A DNA stretch of 64,000 nt from Nelumbo lutea (taxonomy: Eukaryota; Streptophyta; Magnoliopsida; Proteales; Nelumbonaceae): the NCBI GenBank assembly GCA_022828595.1, contig JAKGHH010000002.1, positions 66,622,383-66,686,382 of the forward strand. Reading direction: 5' to 3'. Positions within the stretch are counted from its first letter, which is position 1. Each line of letters begins with the position of its first letter. A model generated the notes under the pieces. It had not been told where the DNA came from, ran no database searches, and worked only from the letters and a program-made list of their open reading frames with translations. Positions 44,923 to 55,735 of this stretch are shown piece by piece. The position numbers and the translations under genes were made by a program.

Positions 44923-45152
44923 TGAGAAACTACAGTTGAAGGAAAAGTTTTCTTTCTATCCTTCCTCCAACAAACGATTGCTGGGAATTTATATACAGAG
45001 CAGAGTTTGGCTCACCACTAGGAATGTAATTATAGTCTCATAAAAGAACAATGAAAAACAAAACCAAGAACAACTAAAACATACAAGAGATAAGGATAAG
45101 GTGTACAGAGGATAAGGCGATTCTAAGATAAGGCTCGCTTGCTCGCTTTATA
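44923..45152 (-). repeat. C3 5' LTR
   Basis: 230 bp, starting TGAGAAACT (plus-strand view). It has a minus-strand TATA box (TATATAAATTCCC, about 44986-44998). Confidence 0.85.
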
Positions 45153-45453
45153 GTTACATAAATCTGGTGGCTTTAGCAAACGGTACGAAGAAACTCATAG
45201 ACGAAAGTTGATTGGTGCTGTAGATCTGGGACATTTTAGAGAGGATGAAACGACTTTGAACGAAGAAGAGAGGAGAAAAAATGTAATTTTGCATAGGGGT
45301 ATAATGGGCATTTTATCTTTTTCGTCCATATTTAACGGTTAATGGTACACTTTGTCAATTGTTAAAAACAATAAGGATACACTTAGTTAATTTTCAAATA
45401 GTAAAAGAATTAGTCAATTAACTAAACCATAAGATAGTTTAAGAAATTTACCC

Positions 45454-46101
45454 AATTTTTAATTAGTTTTATTTCTTTCTCGGTCAGTTTTATTTGTACC
45501 ATTGGTCCGCTCAAGAGTATAAGTTGGATTGATATAAATAACTAAAATGGAACCGATCTAACGTGTAAATAAACCCTATTGTTTTATCAATGAGTATGTG
45601 CCTTTTTCATAAGTCTTTGACTTTTATTGGCCATTAAATATTAAAATTTAGGGATTTTTAGCCTGCACTCTATCTCAGAATTCAGATTTGAACTGTAGAC
45701 CTATAACAATTCAACTTTATGAACAGCTCCACCTATGACACCCATTCTCACTTGTGAATTGGCATCAATTCTAAGCTAGCACCTACCCCTAACTGTATGG
45801 TGGAACTAGGATTTCAAAGGTGGACTGAATGGTAAAAACCCCTAAAATTTAACGTTCAAGCATTTAATTAGTGGAATTTAATATTAAAAACAAATTAAAT
45901 TAATACCAAAAATATAGGATAATTATAGGATGTAATGAGAGTGAGTTGGGGTTAATACCTTACATATGGTAATTAGTGATAGGGAATAGAATGAACTTAG
46001 TTGTAATATTAGAGTTATAAGTTCTTCCCTTTTAATGGAGAGGAACAAACTTTAAAAAGAAGGGCATTCTATTCAAGAAAAGTTGAGAAGCCATGGAGAG
46101 T
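45454..46101. other. Non-coding stretch, nothing recognised
   Basis: AT-rich, with no open frame of interest and no paired repeats seen. Confidence 0.5.
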
Positions 46102-46567
46102 AGGAGTGCTCATAAAAAACCGAAAAACCAAATTGAACCAAAAATGCGATTAACCAAACTGTTTGGTTTTGGTTCGATATTTCTAAAGGGACTAGTTCAA
46201 TTTTTAGTTAACCAAGAAAAAAATGGTAGATAACCAAACTGACTGACATATGTATTTGTATGTATATTTTTAATATATCTCACTTATTACCTATATATTA
46301 TACATATACATATATTATATATATTTATCGTATTTATAATATATTATGTCATTTATTATTTATAATGTAATATTAATATATATTTATTTATAATATACGT
46401 TATAAATATAAAAAACTGAGAAACTGAAGAACTAAATCGGTCAAAAATCAAAACTAGCCAACTAGTTAATTAGTGGTATCAGTTCGATTTTGGTTTGGGG
46501 ACATGGAAAAACCAATTTGGTTTAAAAAAAAACCTATGGTTTGATTAAATGAATCGTGAGCACCCCT
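46102..46567. mobile_element. Foldback element related to 17944-18495
   Basis: The ends AGGAGTGCTCA and TGAGCACCCCT are inverted copies. The arms are rich in AACCGA/TTCGGTT-like motifs, with a TATATA-rich loop (46240-46410). The AT-rich loop and arms resemble the element at 17944-18495, giving two members of one family. Non-coding. Confidence 0.65.
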
Positions 46568-46933
46568 AATGGGGAGCTATTCCCACTTTTTATAGTACTA
46601 GTAAGTGTGTATGTGCTTTGCACATGGAATTTCTAGATAATGATGCTTATAAACTTTATGTATTTTTAATTTTTTGTTTTTCTATTATTAATGAGATACG
46701 GATTGAAAAATTTAAATTTGATTAAATAAACACCTAATCCAAATATGTGATAATCATATCAAATTGTAAAGTTTCAAGAATCATTGACAGCCTCACAAGC
46801 CTACCTGATTGTCTAGACTCTTCTTAAATAGAGGGAATTAAATGAGTTGTAAACTAGTACTTCAATTTATAATTTAAACCTTATAACTAAATAGGACTAA
46901 ATTCAAAAATTAATATTTTAGTCACTGTTTTAA
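46568..46933. other. AT-rich stretch, nothing recognised
   Basis: No coding or repeat signal up to the truncation point of G3. Confidence 0.5.
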
Positions 46934-49926
46934 AATTGGACTAGACTAGACAAAGGAACCTCGCCCCCAAAAGATGGAAGATAGTAGACAAGGAAGTAAG
47001 GAAGCTACTTACAACAAAATTCATTAGAGAGGTCCAATATTCGAGCTTGATTGCAAACCCAGTACTTGTGAAGAAAGCCAATGGCAAGTGGTGCATGTGC
47101 TTCGATTATGCAAACCATAATAGAGCCTGCCCAAAGGATAACTTTCCAATTTAAAAAAATTGATCGCCTAGTAGATGCGACCTCAGGGTTTGAGTTGTTG
47201 AGTTTCATGGATGCATACTCTAGCTATAAATAGACTTCGATGGACCCGACTGATGAAGAAAAAATCGCATTTGTAATTGAGATGGGTTTCTACTATTATA
47301 AAGTCATGCCCTTTAGCCTTAAAAACGTTGGGGTGACCTTCCAACGTCTTCTAAACAATGTTTTTTTAGACTTAATTAGAAACAAATTTAAGTGTTATGT
47401 AGATGATATGGTTGTAAAAACTAATTTTTCAAATTCTTTAATTTCCACGACCTAAATTGCGTTTTTAATGTCTTAAGGAAGTATAACATGAAACTCAACA
47501 CAAACAAATGTGTCTTCAGTGTCACGCCAGGCAAGTTCCTTGGTTACATAGTTAGCTGACGTGGCATCGAGGCCAAGTCGGACAAAGTTCAAGCCATCCT
47601 AGATATGCGACCTCCCATGTCGATTAAAGAAGTACAAAAATTAACTGGCCGAATAGCCGCCCTGAACCGATTTATGTCTAAGTTGGCTAGGCGATGTCTC
47701 CCATTCTTTAAGGCCATAAAAAAGAGCTAGGACCTTGAGTGGAATAACGAGTGCTAGCTCACTTTTGATGAGCTAAAATAGTACCTCAGTTTGCCACCTA
47801 TGTTGACCAAACCCAAGTCTGAATACAAGTTAAGCTCTACCTCTTTGCAAGTGATGAGGTAGTCAACTCGATACTTATTAGAGAAGTAAAGAAAGTGCAG
47901 CGACTAGTTTATTATGTAAGTAAGGTACTGCACGCTACTGAGGCTAAGTACACGGACATTAAGAAATTGTCCTTCGCATTAGTTCTAGTAGCCCAAAAGC
48001 TAAGACCTAATTTTCAGGCCCACTCTATTATAGTCTTGATCGATCGACCTCTGAGGCAAGTCCTCCAAAAGCTTGAGGTCTAAAGGAAACTTACGAAATG
48101 GGCAATCAAACTTAGTGAATATGATATTCGATTTGAGCTGTGACCAACAATTACCAACAATCAAAGTGCAAGTCTTGGCAAATTTTGTTGCCGAGTGTAC
48201 GTTCAACTTGCCGACCCTTGAAGTTGCTGAGCTAGTAACCACCTTAGAGGCATCAACCAATGTGACACCTATCCTGGCCTGGGATGAAGAGTCCTGGATC
48301 CTCCATTTGGACAACTCGTCCAACTAGTGTGGAAGCGGAGCTGGACTGATCCTCTACAGGCTAAGCGAAGTAAAGCTAGAATATGCCCTCCAGTTCACAT
48401 TCTGAGCTTTGAATAATGTAGTTGAATAAGAGGCATTTATAGCTAGCTTGTTACTAGCAAAAGAGGTTGGGGCAAAACATCTTGTACTGTGTAGTGACTC
48501 ACAACTGGTTGTTAACCAAGTGAATGGACAATATGAGGCCCAAGAACCCACCATGTCGACCTATTTGACCAAGGTTAGGGAGCTCCTGCCCAACTTGCAC
48601 TCTATGAAATGGACGACTTACATAGAAGACCTACCATGCCCAATCATAAAAAGGGTGGCAAAAGAGATCACCCCTATTCTGGTGGTAGAGCTGAGCTGGA
48701 TAGATCCTTTCATTGACTATATTCACCATGGGACCTTACCAAAAGAGCATAATGCAGCCTGGAGGGTAGAGCTGCAGGCAGCTCACTACGTGATCATAAG
48801 TGAACAACTATACAAAAGATTATTCATGCTCCCCTACCTACGTTGCTTACGTCGAGATGAAGTGGACCAAGTGCTGCGGAAGACCCACGAAGGTGTCTGC
48901 AAAGGACACACTTGGGGGGTAGGGCAATTGTCCAAAAGGCGCTACAACAAGGCTGCATACTATTGGCCTACAATGAAAGCAGATACAATTGAAGTAGTAT
49001 AGAAGTGCAGCAAGTGTCAGTGGCATGCTAACATTCTACATCAACCCATAGCCGACCTAAAATATCTTACCATCCCATGGCCTTTTGCGCAATGGGGGGA
49101 CATACTTGGTTCCTTTCCACCCGTGACTGCAGAGGAAGTTCTTAGTCATAGCAGTTGATTATTCCATAAAATGGGTGGAGGCCGACCTGCTAGTATCTAT
49201 CACAACTCGAAACGTACAGATTTTTTTCTAGAGAAGCATCGTCTATAAATTTGGGCTACCTAAGGTGCTAATCTCAGACAGTGGTAAGCAATTTGAAGAT
49301 ATCAAGTTCTAAAACCGATGTGCATAGATGGGCATACAACAAAATTTAACCTCGGTCACTCATCTCCAAGCAAATGGTCAGGCCAAAGTGACAAACTAGG
49401 TGATACTCCGTGGCCTTAAAGCTTGGCTCTCCTGAGTTAAAGTTATGTGGGTGAGTGAGCTGCCCAGTGTCCTGGGGGCCTACCAAACCAATATTAAGAT
49501 GGTGATTGGTGAAACACCTTTCAACTTAACATATAGAACTGAAGCTATAATCCCAACCAAAATTGAAGTGCCGACCTTACATTCCGAGACATATGACGAA
49601 GAGACCAACAGGATGGCCTATGGGAAAATCTAGACATGGTAGAAGAGGTTTGTGATTTGGCCTACATTTGGACTACAACATACCAACAACGAGTAACTCG
49701 ATACTATAACACCCAAGTTAGGAGACACCAATTCAAAGTTGGCGACTTAGTACTCAGGAAGATTATGGAGCCTGAGCCCAGTGTGGGAAAGCTAGGTCTA
49801 AATTGGGAATGCCCCTATAGGGTCTTTAGAGTGATTGGCAAAAACGTGTACGAGCTCGAAACATTGGAGGGGAAGCTGGTACCCCATGCGTGAAACATGG
49901 ACAACTTAAGAAGGTATTATTTGTGA
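46934..49926 (+). pseudogene. G3 pol: reverse transcriptase, RNase H, integrase (heavily broken)
   Basis: RT pieces are ANPVLVKKANGKWCMCFDY, a SFMDAYSSY-like segment, KVMPFSLKNVGVTFQRLLN and CYVDDMVVKTNFSN (about 47390-47430), then GKFLGYIVS and AALNRFMSKLARRCLPFF. RNase H has WILHLDNSSN and LVLCSDSQLVVNQVNGQYEA. Integrase has HEGVCKGHTWG, YYWPTMKADTIEVV, the core around 49090-49400 with many stops, then GETPFNLTYRTEA and FKVGDLVLRKIMEPEPSVGK, ending RRYYL. Stops and frameshifts are too many to list; it is clearly dead. Confidence 0.9.
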
Positions 49927-49989
49927 AAAAGTCCAGAAGTTCCGAGCCTCGTCCACAAAGTTCAAAAATTCCACTAAGAATGAAAAAAA

Positions 49990-50150
49990 TGTCGACCTCA
50001 TAGAAGCTCGGCCAAGACAAAGTTAAGGGATGCCAAACCACTTTCAACACTAAGGCACCCAAGTCGACCTCTAGCAGCTCAGCCAATATGAACTTAAGGG
50101 ATGTCAAATTGCTTTCAGCACTAAGGCACCTAGACTGACCTCATAGCAAC
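49990..50150 (+). repeat. Imperfect tandem repeat of about 72 bp after G3 pol
   Basis: Two nearly full units and a partial third, each with GTCGACCTC-like and AAGGGATG(C/T)CAAA motifs followed by CACTAAGGCACC. Confidence 0.75.
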
Positions 50151-50455
50151 TCAGAAGCCAAGTTCATAAGCAGAACGCCGACCTATAGGCATGTCGGCCA
50201 AAGACAATTCATACAACACATTATCGCGGCAGAATTGAGAAAAGAGATACAACATATACTAGAATAAACCTCATTGAGATTATGGAATGAGTACACAAAA
50301 GAAAAAAAAAACTCCAGGAAACAAGTTTATGAAATAGGAGCGTGCAGGCCCCAAGGAACAAGTTTGTAAAGTCTAACAGGAGCACACAGGCTCTAGGAAA
50401 CAACAACTGCAAAGAAGAACTCAGGTCACCTCAGCCACTATTCAGCATTGCCACC

Positions 50456-52077
50456 CTACAACTCATCATCGACATCGTCTGCCCCTTCGCCCTCTTCGTC
50501 ACTAACCTCCTCTTCTTCTTCTTCATCCGGAGTCAAAGGTTTCCTGTCAACTTGAACCGTCAACTCATCTGACACATCCTTAATGGATAGATTGCGAAAG
50601 TCAAAGTCAGGGTGCAGGGTCTTCAGATAACATCGACAAAGCTTAAATCCCCTCTTCATTGCAGAGACAACGTTAACAACCTGCTCTAGGGTATACTCGA
50701 GGGATAGAGGGAAATGTTCAATGACTGTAACCCTAGCTCGATGGATATCTTTAGTGTACTTAGTCTGTCGCACCTCCAATTGGCGATGTCTAGTTTGTAT
50801 TTCATCATTCAGAGTGACTATCGTCCCCTTTGCCTCCTCCAATTCGCGTTGCATGTTGGTACTGAGCTGGATAAAGTGCTAGAGATCCTCTTCGGTGCTA
50901 AGCTGAACTCCCTACAATTGGGCCTACAGAACATCCACACTCACCTGCATCTCACGCTTCTCTCTCCAAGACAAGCTAACATGGTTCAACAACACCTAGC
51001 CCATTGTGTTCGCCTTCCAAGGAAGAAAAGGATGATCAAAACAAAGGCAATAAGACAAGAGAACAAAAACATCAAATAGTAAAGGGACAAACCTAAAGGA
51101 TGCAACGAGTCATCCTAGCACCGACCTTGGAAGGGTCCATACTGCTATAGTACTGCACGTCTTCTGAAAGGAGCATACCTCTTACCATGTGAAGAGCTAT
51201 TACGGGATCGATAAGGCCGTCGAGCACAAAGACATCAATGTTGGGGACAAAACATGGTATGTCCAAGGTATAGGGGCTGGCAGGATGCTCCTCTTGGCCA
51301 ACTTGGAATGATGAGGTGGTAGGGTCCATGGGGGCCTGTTCGGGCTCAATGGACAATGGATTGCCATCCCTCTCAAGGTCAACGGCTTCAGGGGCATAAG
51401 TCAAAGACCATACCTTGGAATTGGCTGAGGTGCCCTCCATCAATGCACAATCGATGACCCTTCTCTTCTTCCTTGAAGTTTTCTTCTTTGCCGCCACCAA
51501 AAGAAACTCCATGCTCACCATATCTGAACAAGACAAAAAAAATATTAGCCGAGCTAAAATTAACTTCTGAAGCAAATATAAAGGACGTGTTGGCTGACCT
51601 ACCTACGTGACTCAAGACGGCCCTAATAAGGTGCAAGGGAAAATGGAGGCCGACAACCAACACCTCCTCAAAAACACAAGCTGCATCTCAGCCATGACTC
51701 CATGGATAGTGATCTGGGTCAGGCTGAATACAGTCAAATTCGTTGAGAATTTGATACACCGTATAAAGCTCTTTTATTCGCTCTCCACTCTGCTTGTTAT
51801 GACTGAATGGGGTTTCCACCTCTGCCTCTTGCTGAGACGTCAAGGTCTCGGCTTGAGAACCTTCCTGGTCTCGCGATGAGGCTCCCCCTTCTACCCAATG
51901 AAAATTCAATGACCTACCTTTTGAGAAACCCGAAGACCTTGCTACAAGGGAAATGGACTCACCAGTTATGGAGGACAGAAAACTGGCACCGACGGCAAAC
52001 AAACTTCGACCGACGACCAAACGACAGTACTCCAACAAAGCACTCCTCCAACCGGTCACCCTCTCCCTCAGCGACAT
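50456..52077 (-). pseudogene. G3 antisense ORF (Tat-lineage aORF), broken
   Basis: Three minus-strand open pieces lie in order. The first is 52077-51688, from MSLRERVTGW. The second is 51575-51093, with a basic KKKTSRKKRR segment and many Pro/Ser. The third is 50854-50456, with a coiled-coil segment (MQRELEEAKGTIVTLNDEIQ) and an acidic tail (DEEEEEEVSDEEGEGADD). The coiled coil and acidic tail match the end of the G1 and G2 antisense ORFs, but the SPRPGFKLL core seen there is not recognisable here. The start is a guess. Confidence 0.55.
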
Positions 52078-52385
52078 CTTCAGAACAATGCAAGTGGGAC
52101 CCTGATGGGGACCCCTCTTATGGTCTATTGCATAAAAAGATCGATGACTAAGGTGTGCTACTGGCAAATCGACAACTGAGAAGGCAGCACCACGCACGAG
52201 CTATTTTGAAGTTTGAATTTTGCACGCCCAACTTGCGTGCCTCCCTTTTAATTTTGAAATTCGAACTCTTCCACAGTCCTGCCTATCCCCGAGCTAGGTC
52301 AAGTGGGTGAGCCGAATGACTTACGAGCTAGTTAGACAAATTACCAAAGTGAGAGCTACTCCCTTCACCGATCTAACATCGACTC

Positions 52386-52397
52386 GGGAGTGGGGGG
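52386..52397 (+). other. G3 polypurine tract
   Basis: GGGAGTGGGGGG followed by CAAT and then the LTR start, as in G1. Confidence 0.8.
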
Positions 52398-52401
52398 CAA
52401 T

Positions 52402-53127
52402 TGATGAGGGGTAATTTAGTCCTTTGAAAAACATCACGACATGTAGCGTCCAAGTGACACCTCAACACTAAGTAAGCAGATCACCTCGTCAGGTTGGCTT
52501 GTAGCACCTCGCCTAGGGCCGACTTGATGTACCTCGGCTTGGCTGACCTAAAGGACCTCCGAACAGAGAGTGACCTCCTTTAAGGATTAGCTGAGCTAAG
52601 AAGAGTATGGTCGGTGACCTATAAGGTGTGCTCACCGACCTATTACGTTGATCCGTTACTAGACTAAGTTCTCCAGATTATTAATTTGGCAATTAGGCCA
52701 ACCTACCTGTATCACCTGCACTAGGATCGATCGGATGGACCTCAACCCTCTATGCAAATCTCATAACTGATACAAATACTATCTCCCAACTTAACGCAAG
52801 CTCTTTAGGAATCTAGGACTTGTTACAAAAGATCTCTAATTCCTCACACCTATATAAGGCGCCATTCTCCTTTGAGAAGGTACACATGATTAAGCTCTTG
52901 CGTTCTTTAAACTCCTTAACTTTCTAAAGAACTCTTCGTTGACTTAAGCATCAGAGTGCCCTCCCCGGGTCAAAGCAGCCTGAGCACTCCAAGTCTCTCT
53001 TTTGTAGAACAATTCAGCTCGGCCAAATCTAGCTCGGCCCAACCTAGGTCTACCTCTGACAAAGAAAACCTCCAGCTTAGTGTCTGAGTCATCTACCAAG
53101 TAAGAGCCTCCAGATCACGCACAATCA
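52402..53127 (+). repeat. G3 3' LTR
   Basis: Starts TGATGAGGGG after the polypurine tract and can be closed at ...CACAATCA (53127). A TATA box (TATATAAG) lies at 52851-52858. Without a 5' LTR the end is inferred from the TG...CA rule. Confidence 0.65.
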
Positions 53128-53708
53128 ATATCCACCTGGTGCAATGGAATAAATTATAAACAAAAGAGGTTTTTATAGTTCAGCCCACCTTAGAAATCTG
53201 ACCCCCACCGTATAGGTCAGATGAATCTTGCCCGTAGATTGATGCCAAATTCATGGACAGAATGCGGTTTATAGGGGGGCTACTTGTAGACTAGGAGGAG
53301 GCTGTAATTTCAGATTTCTGAAGTGGATTGCAGTCCACTTATCCCTAAACAAAAACCTTTGTACAACGGGCTATGGAACCAATCAAGAATGAACATGTAT
53401 GTGTTTCATACACCTGCCCGTATGGGAGGGTTTTTGGGACAATTACTTTTGGCTTTGCAAGGTGGGCCCAACCGAAACAACCTATATAAGCAATGTTTAG
53501 TGAAAAAATCTAGAAGTCCAAAAATTATTGGTTTTAGTTCTATTTATTTATTTTTTTTTTCATGACAACCCTACAAGATCGGCCCTTAAATCTGTTCAAA
53601 GTCTTCTCTCTTATTTCCCAATTATTAACACAAACAAAGGTGTGCACATTAGCTTTCCTACCAATCAGGAGAGAACGCCTAGTATAAGTATATATGTGGA
53701 ATTAGACG
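53128..53708. other. Non-coding stretch, nothing recognised
   Basis: The open frames at 53323-53743 show no known motif. The T-rich run at 53548-53560 is low complexity. Confidence 0.5.
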
Positions 53709-53718
53709 TTGCATCACT

Positions 53719-54484
53719 AAGGCTGCAAGTCGGGCTGGGTTAGGTCAGGTTAAGGCCAGCCTAGCCCAATCCTAAGTTCTAATCCCCAACCCTAGCCCAA
53801 TCCCTAAATAAATTCCTTCAACCCTAACCCAATCAAAAGTCAATTTTGTGTTGGGTTGGGCCCAACCTAACCTTCTTCCCATCCCTTAAAACTTCATAGA
53901 ATTTCTTGATTTTAGATCTTAACTCAACTTTCACTACATATATTAATCCTATGTTTCATTTTTATTTGTTTGTTGACGTTTGTTTTTTTTTTTTTTTTGT
54001 TCTTTTGGTACAAAATTCAGAAAAACAAGTGATAGAAATGACTATAGTTTATTATGAGTTATGAGTTATGATAGATCTTTTATGGGCAAAATACAACAAA
54101 GAGGAGATGAAGAATAAAATTTTCAGTGAATATAAATAATGTTATTAAGGTTTTAATCTTTCTTATTAGGATTAAGTGAAGTGATTATCTTGAAAGAAAT
54201 ACATGATACTATGTGGTGGGGATATACAAATATCATGCATCTAAATAAATCAATGTATGTTATATATTACATATAACATATAACATATATTTATATATGA
54301 CATGTACTATAGAGTCGGGTTTGGGTTGCCTAAGGGGTCAACCCTAACCCAACCCGAAGTAAAGTTGGGTTCATAAATTTTAACTCTAACCCTAACCCGA
54401 GCATCAGCCCGGCCCAACCCAACCCAACCTTTTCGGGTTGGACTAGGGTTGGATTCGGGCCAACCCGATCCAAGTTGTAGCCTT
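53719..54484. mobile_element. MULE-type MITE with a perfect 10-bp target duplication
   Basis: The ends AAGGCTGCAAGTC and its near-complement CAAGTTGTAGCCTT are inverted. The target duplication TTGCATCACT is perfect on both sides (53709-53718 and 54485-54494). The arms consist of degenerate AACCCAACCC and GGGTTGGG runs able to fold back on each other. The middle is AT-rich, and the element encodes nothing. The 10-bp duplication fits Mutator-like transposition. Confidence 0.85.
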
Positions 54485-54837
54485 TTGCATCACTATGATG
54501 AAAGACCAACCGTGAGGCACATTAGGTTTCCCCATAAATATGCTTGCTGTCCTCATGGGTCTCTCATCACAGGACTTTGTGATAGTGCACTATGTTATGA
54601 CCTCCAATTGGAACCCCTTGACACGTCCCACATCACAAAATTGTTGCAACATTGTGTTGGGTTTTGGTTTCTCCCTGTTGCAATACAACGATCTCGCATG
54701 CTTCGCAATCTCATCCTTCAACCTCACTTCATGAGCGAACCTCACAAAACCTAGTGCCCTAGCCTTGACTCACAAACATGCGTTGCTGATTTCAATGTAT
54801 GGTCTCGCTTTGCGGCCTCATCCCGCATTGAACTCAT

Positions 54838-55058
54838 GGTTCAAAGTATCGATCTGTGATGTATTGTATCTTTTGAAAAAGATACAATCTGAAAAGCCTG
54901 TTTCTATGTGTTTCCGACCCCTAATTTTTTTAATAATAAAAAGCATATTAAAAACTTTCTAAAAAACCAAAATTTGAAAAAAATAAATAAAATTTTGGCA
55001 ATTTCTATGTACCGATACAATACGACCGAAACTCGTATCGTATCCATACTTTGAAGCT
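54838..55058. repeat. MITE with GGTTCAAA-type ends
   Basis: The left end GGTTCAAAGTATCGATC and right end ATCCATACTTTGAAGC are imperfect inverted copies. It belongs to the same general type as the MITE at 20-232. It interrupts the duplicated unit, since its flanks are contiguous in the copy at 1986-2100. Confidence 0.6.
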
Positions 55059-55091
55059 TGATTGGACCATCTCCCACATCACATAACTTTA

Positions 55092-55735
55092 ACTACCACT
55101 TAGACATTTTCAAGATAACTTCTCTCTAGGAGAGGATGTAATTATACTCGTGCTCACATGAAAACTCCGAGGAAAGGCAGGAACTTCAGTAATGGTGTAA
55201 CTGCATGGATGTTGGAAACCCTAACTAGCACTTGTACCCTAAATCCAACAAACTTGTAACATTTCCCTAAGCAAGAAAATTTCTCTCCTTTTTCCCATGG
55301 AGATTTCTTGTAAATAAGGGATCTTTGAAATCCCCTCACAAGTTCTTTGATAAGCTTTGCATAAGCCTTGCTGGACTCAAACTCTAGACTTCCTTCTTTG
55401 CTCTCACCCTCCCAGAAACCTCTCTTCACTACCATCTATCGTCTTTCAAATAGACTGACTATCTTAGTGCCCCACCCTATACCTACATTAAGAATCTCTA
55501 GTTGTGCTTCTGATCACAAAAATGGCATCACAAAAGATGAAGACTACTACTGAAGTGAATCCAATTCCCAACATCGAAAAGCTGGTTAAGGAAATGCAGC
55601 AGCCAATTACCGAATCCCAGTTCAAGTTTGATGATGACAGTGAGTTGGAGATTTTTGCCGACAAACTCTACAACATCATTAAGATCATTCAAGTTGTGAG
55701 TTACTTTGACAACATGGTCATCGGGCTCTAGAAGA
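55092..55735 (+). repeat. Duplicated leader-plus-ORF unit, copy 2
   Basis: Matches the reverse strand at 1355-1985. It has a promoter- and leader-like part (TTGTAAATAAGG at about 55308, then a C/T-rich 200-bp stretch) followed by a short ORF. Confidence 0.65.
55522..55731 (+). CDS. Hypothetical 69-residue protein in the duplicated unit
   Basis: The ORF starts MASQKMKTTTEVNPIPNIEK and ends SYFDNMVIGL. It is acidic in the middle (FDDDSELEIFADKLY) and has no signal peptide or membrane segment. The ATG lies in a good plant context (AAAATGGCATC). The same sequence, damaged, is present in the copy near 1355-1560. I do not recognise the family. It may be the first exon or a 5' fragment of a larger host gene, because the stop comes directly after a GGGCTC stretch with no further similarity between copies. 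Confidence 0.35.
   Translation: MASQKMKTTTEVNPIPNIEKLVKEMQQPITESQFKFDDDSELEIFADKLYNIIKIIQVVSYFDNMVIGL

Larger units (their letters stand above)
40750..45152 (-). mobile_element. C3: copia retrotransposon with antisense RACK1 in place of leader and gag
   Basis: LTRs at 40750-40970 (3', slightly truncated) and 44923-45152 (5') differ at about nine positions in some 220 bp. On the minus strand the order is 5' LTR, initiator-Met primer-binding site, antisense RACK1 (44915-44251), end of gag, protease, integrase, RT, RNase H, polypurine tract and 3' LTR. Small LTRs and motifs fit the Ale/Retrofit group. Leader and most of gag are absent. It sits inside the UGT90A fragment; about 9 bp of the 3' LTR end and the target duplication are missing. 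Confidence 0.85.
40257..45240 (-). pseudogene. UGT90A-like glycosyltransferase fragment, split by C3
   Basis: The first piece (45240-45153) encodes NQLSSMSFFVPFAKATRFM. The second (40749-40257) encodes DFEQVLQSLP, SYIISDGFLSWTQKSASKFG, TAPDFPWLKFTKNDF and SQGIVVNSFCELETRFIEYW. This follows plant UGT90A proteins collinearly (LPSMSLFVPF.RATKL, then VSDGFL.WT.ESAAKF, VPDFPWIK, LVNSFYELES), covering part of the acceptor-binding N-terminal half. The family moves sugar from UDP-sugars to small molecules. The UDP-sugar-binding PSPG box is absent. There is one TGA in the second piece (about 40585) and a TAA at the C3 junction. A 28-bp tandem duplication lies at about 40316-40372. Confidence 0.7.
39888..45453. 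mobile_element. M2: MULE-like element carrying a UGT90A fragment, split by copia C3
   Basis: Left end GGGTAAATTT (39888), right end ...AAATTTACCC (45453). The flanking nonamers AAATTTTAA and AATTTTTAA match at eight of nine positions. Both sides share a further inward block around GGACGAAAAAG and TTTTTTCTCCTCTG-like sequence. The left repeat lacks about 100 bp present on the right. The right repeat (45330-45453) matches that of M4. The interior holds a UGT gene fragment and GC-rich repeats (39970-40200). Without C3 it is about 1.2 kb, with no transposase, which fits a Pack-MULE. Confidence 0.6.
46934..53127 (+). mobile_element. G3: 5'-truncated Tat-type gypsy element
   Basis: Starts abruptly within pol just before RT (46934). 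RT, RNase H, integrase, tandem repeats, an antisense ORF, polypurine tract and 3' LTR follow in the same order as G1. The 5' LTR, gag and protease are absent. It is the most decayed of the three Tat elements. Confidence 0.85.

Noticed and set aside
44200..44925. Intact RACK1 gene
   Set aside because: The open frame begins in copia sequence, lacks the RACK1 start and first residues, stops at the primer-binding site after about five repeats, and lies between copia LTRs. It is a captured fragment.
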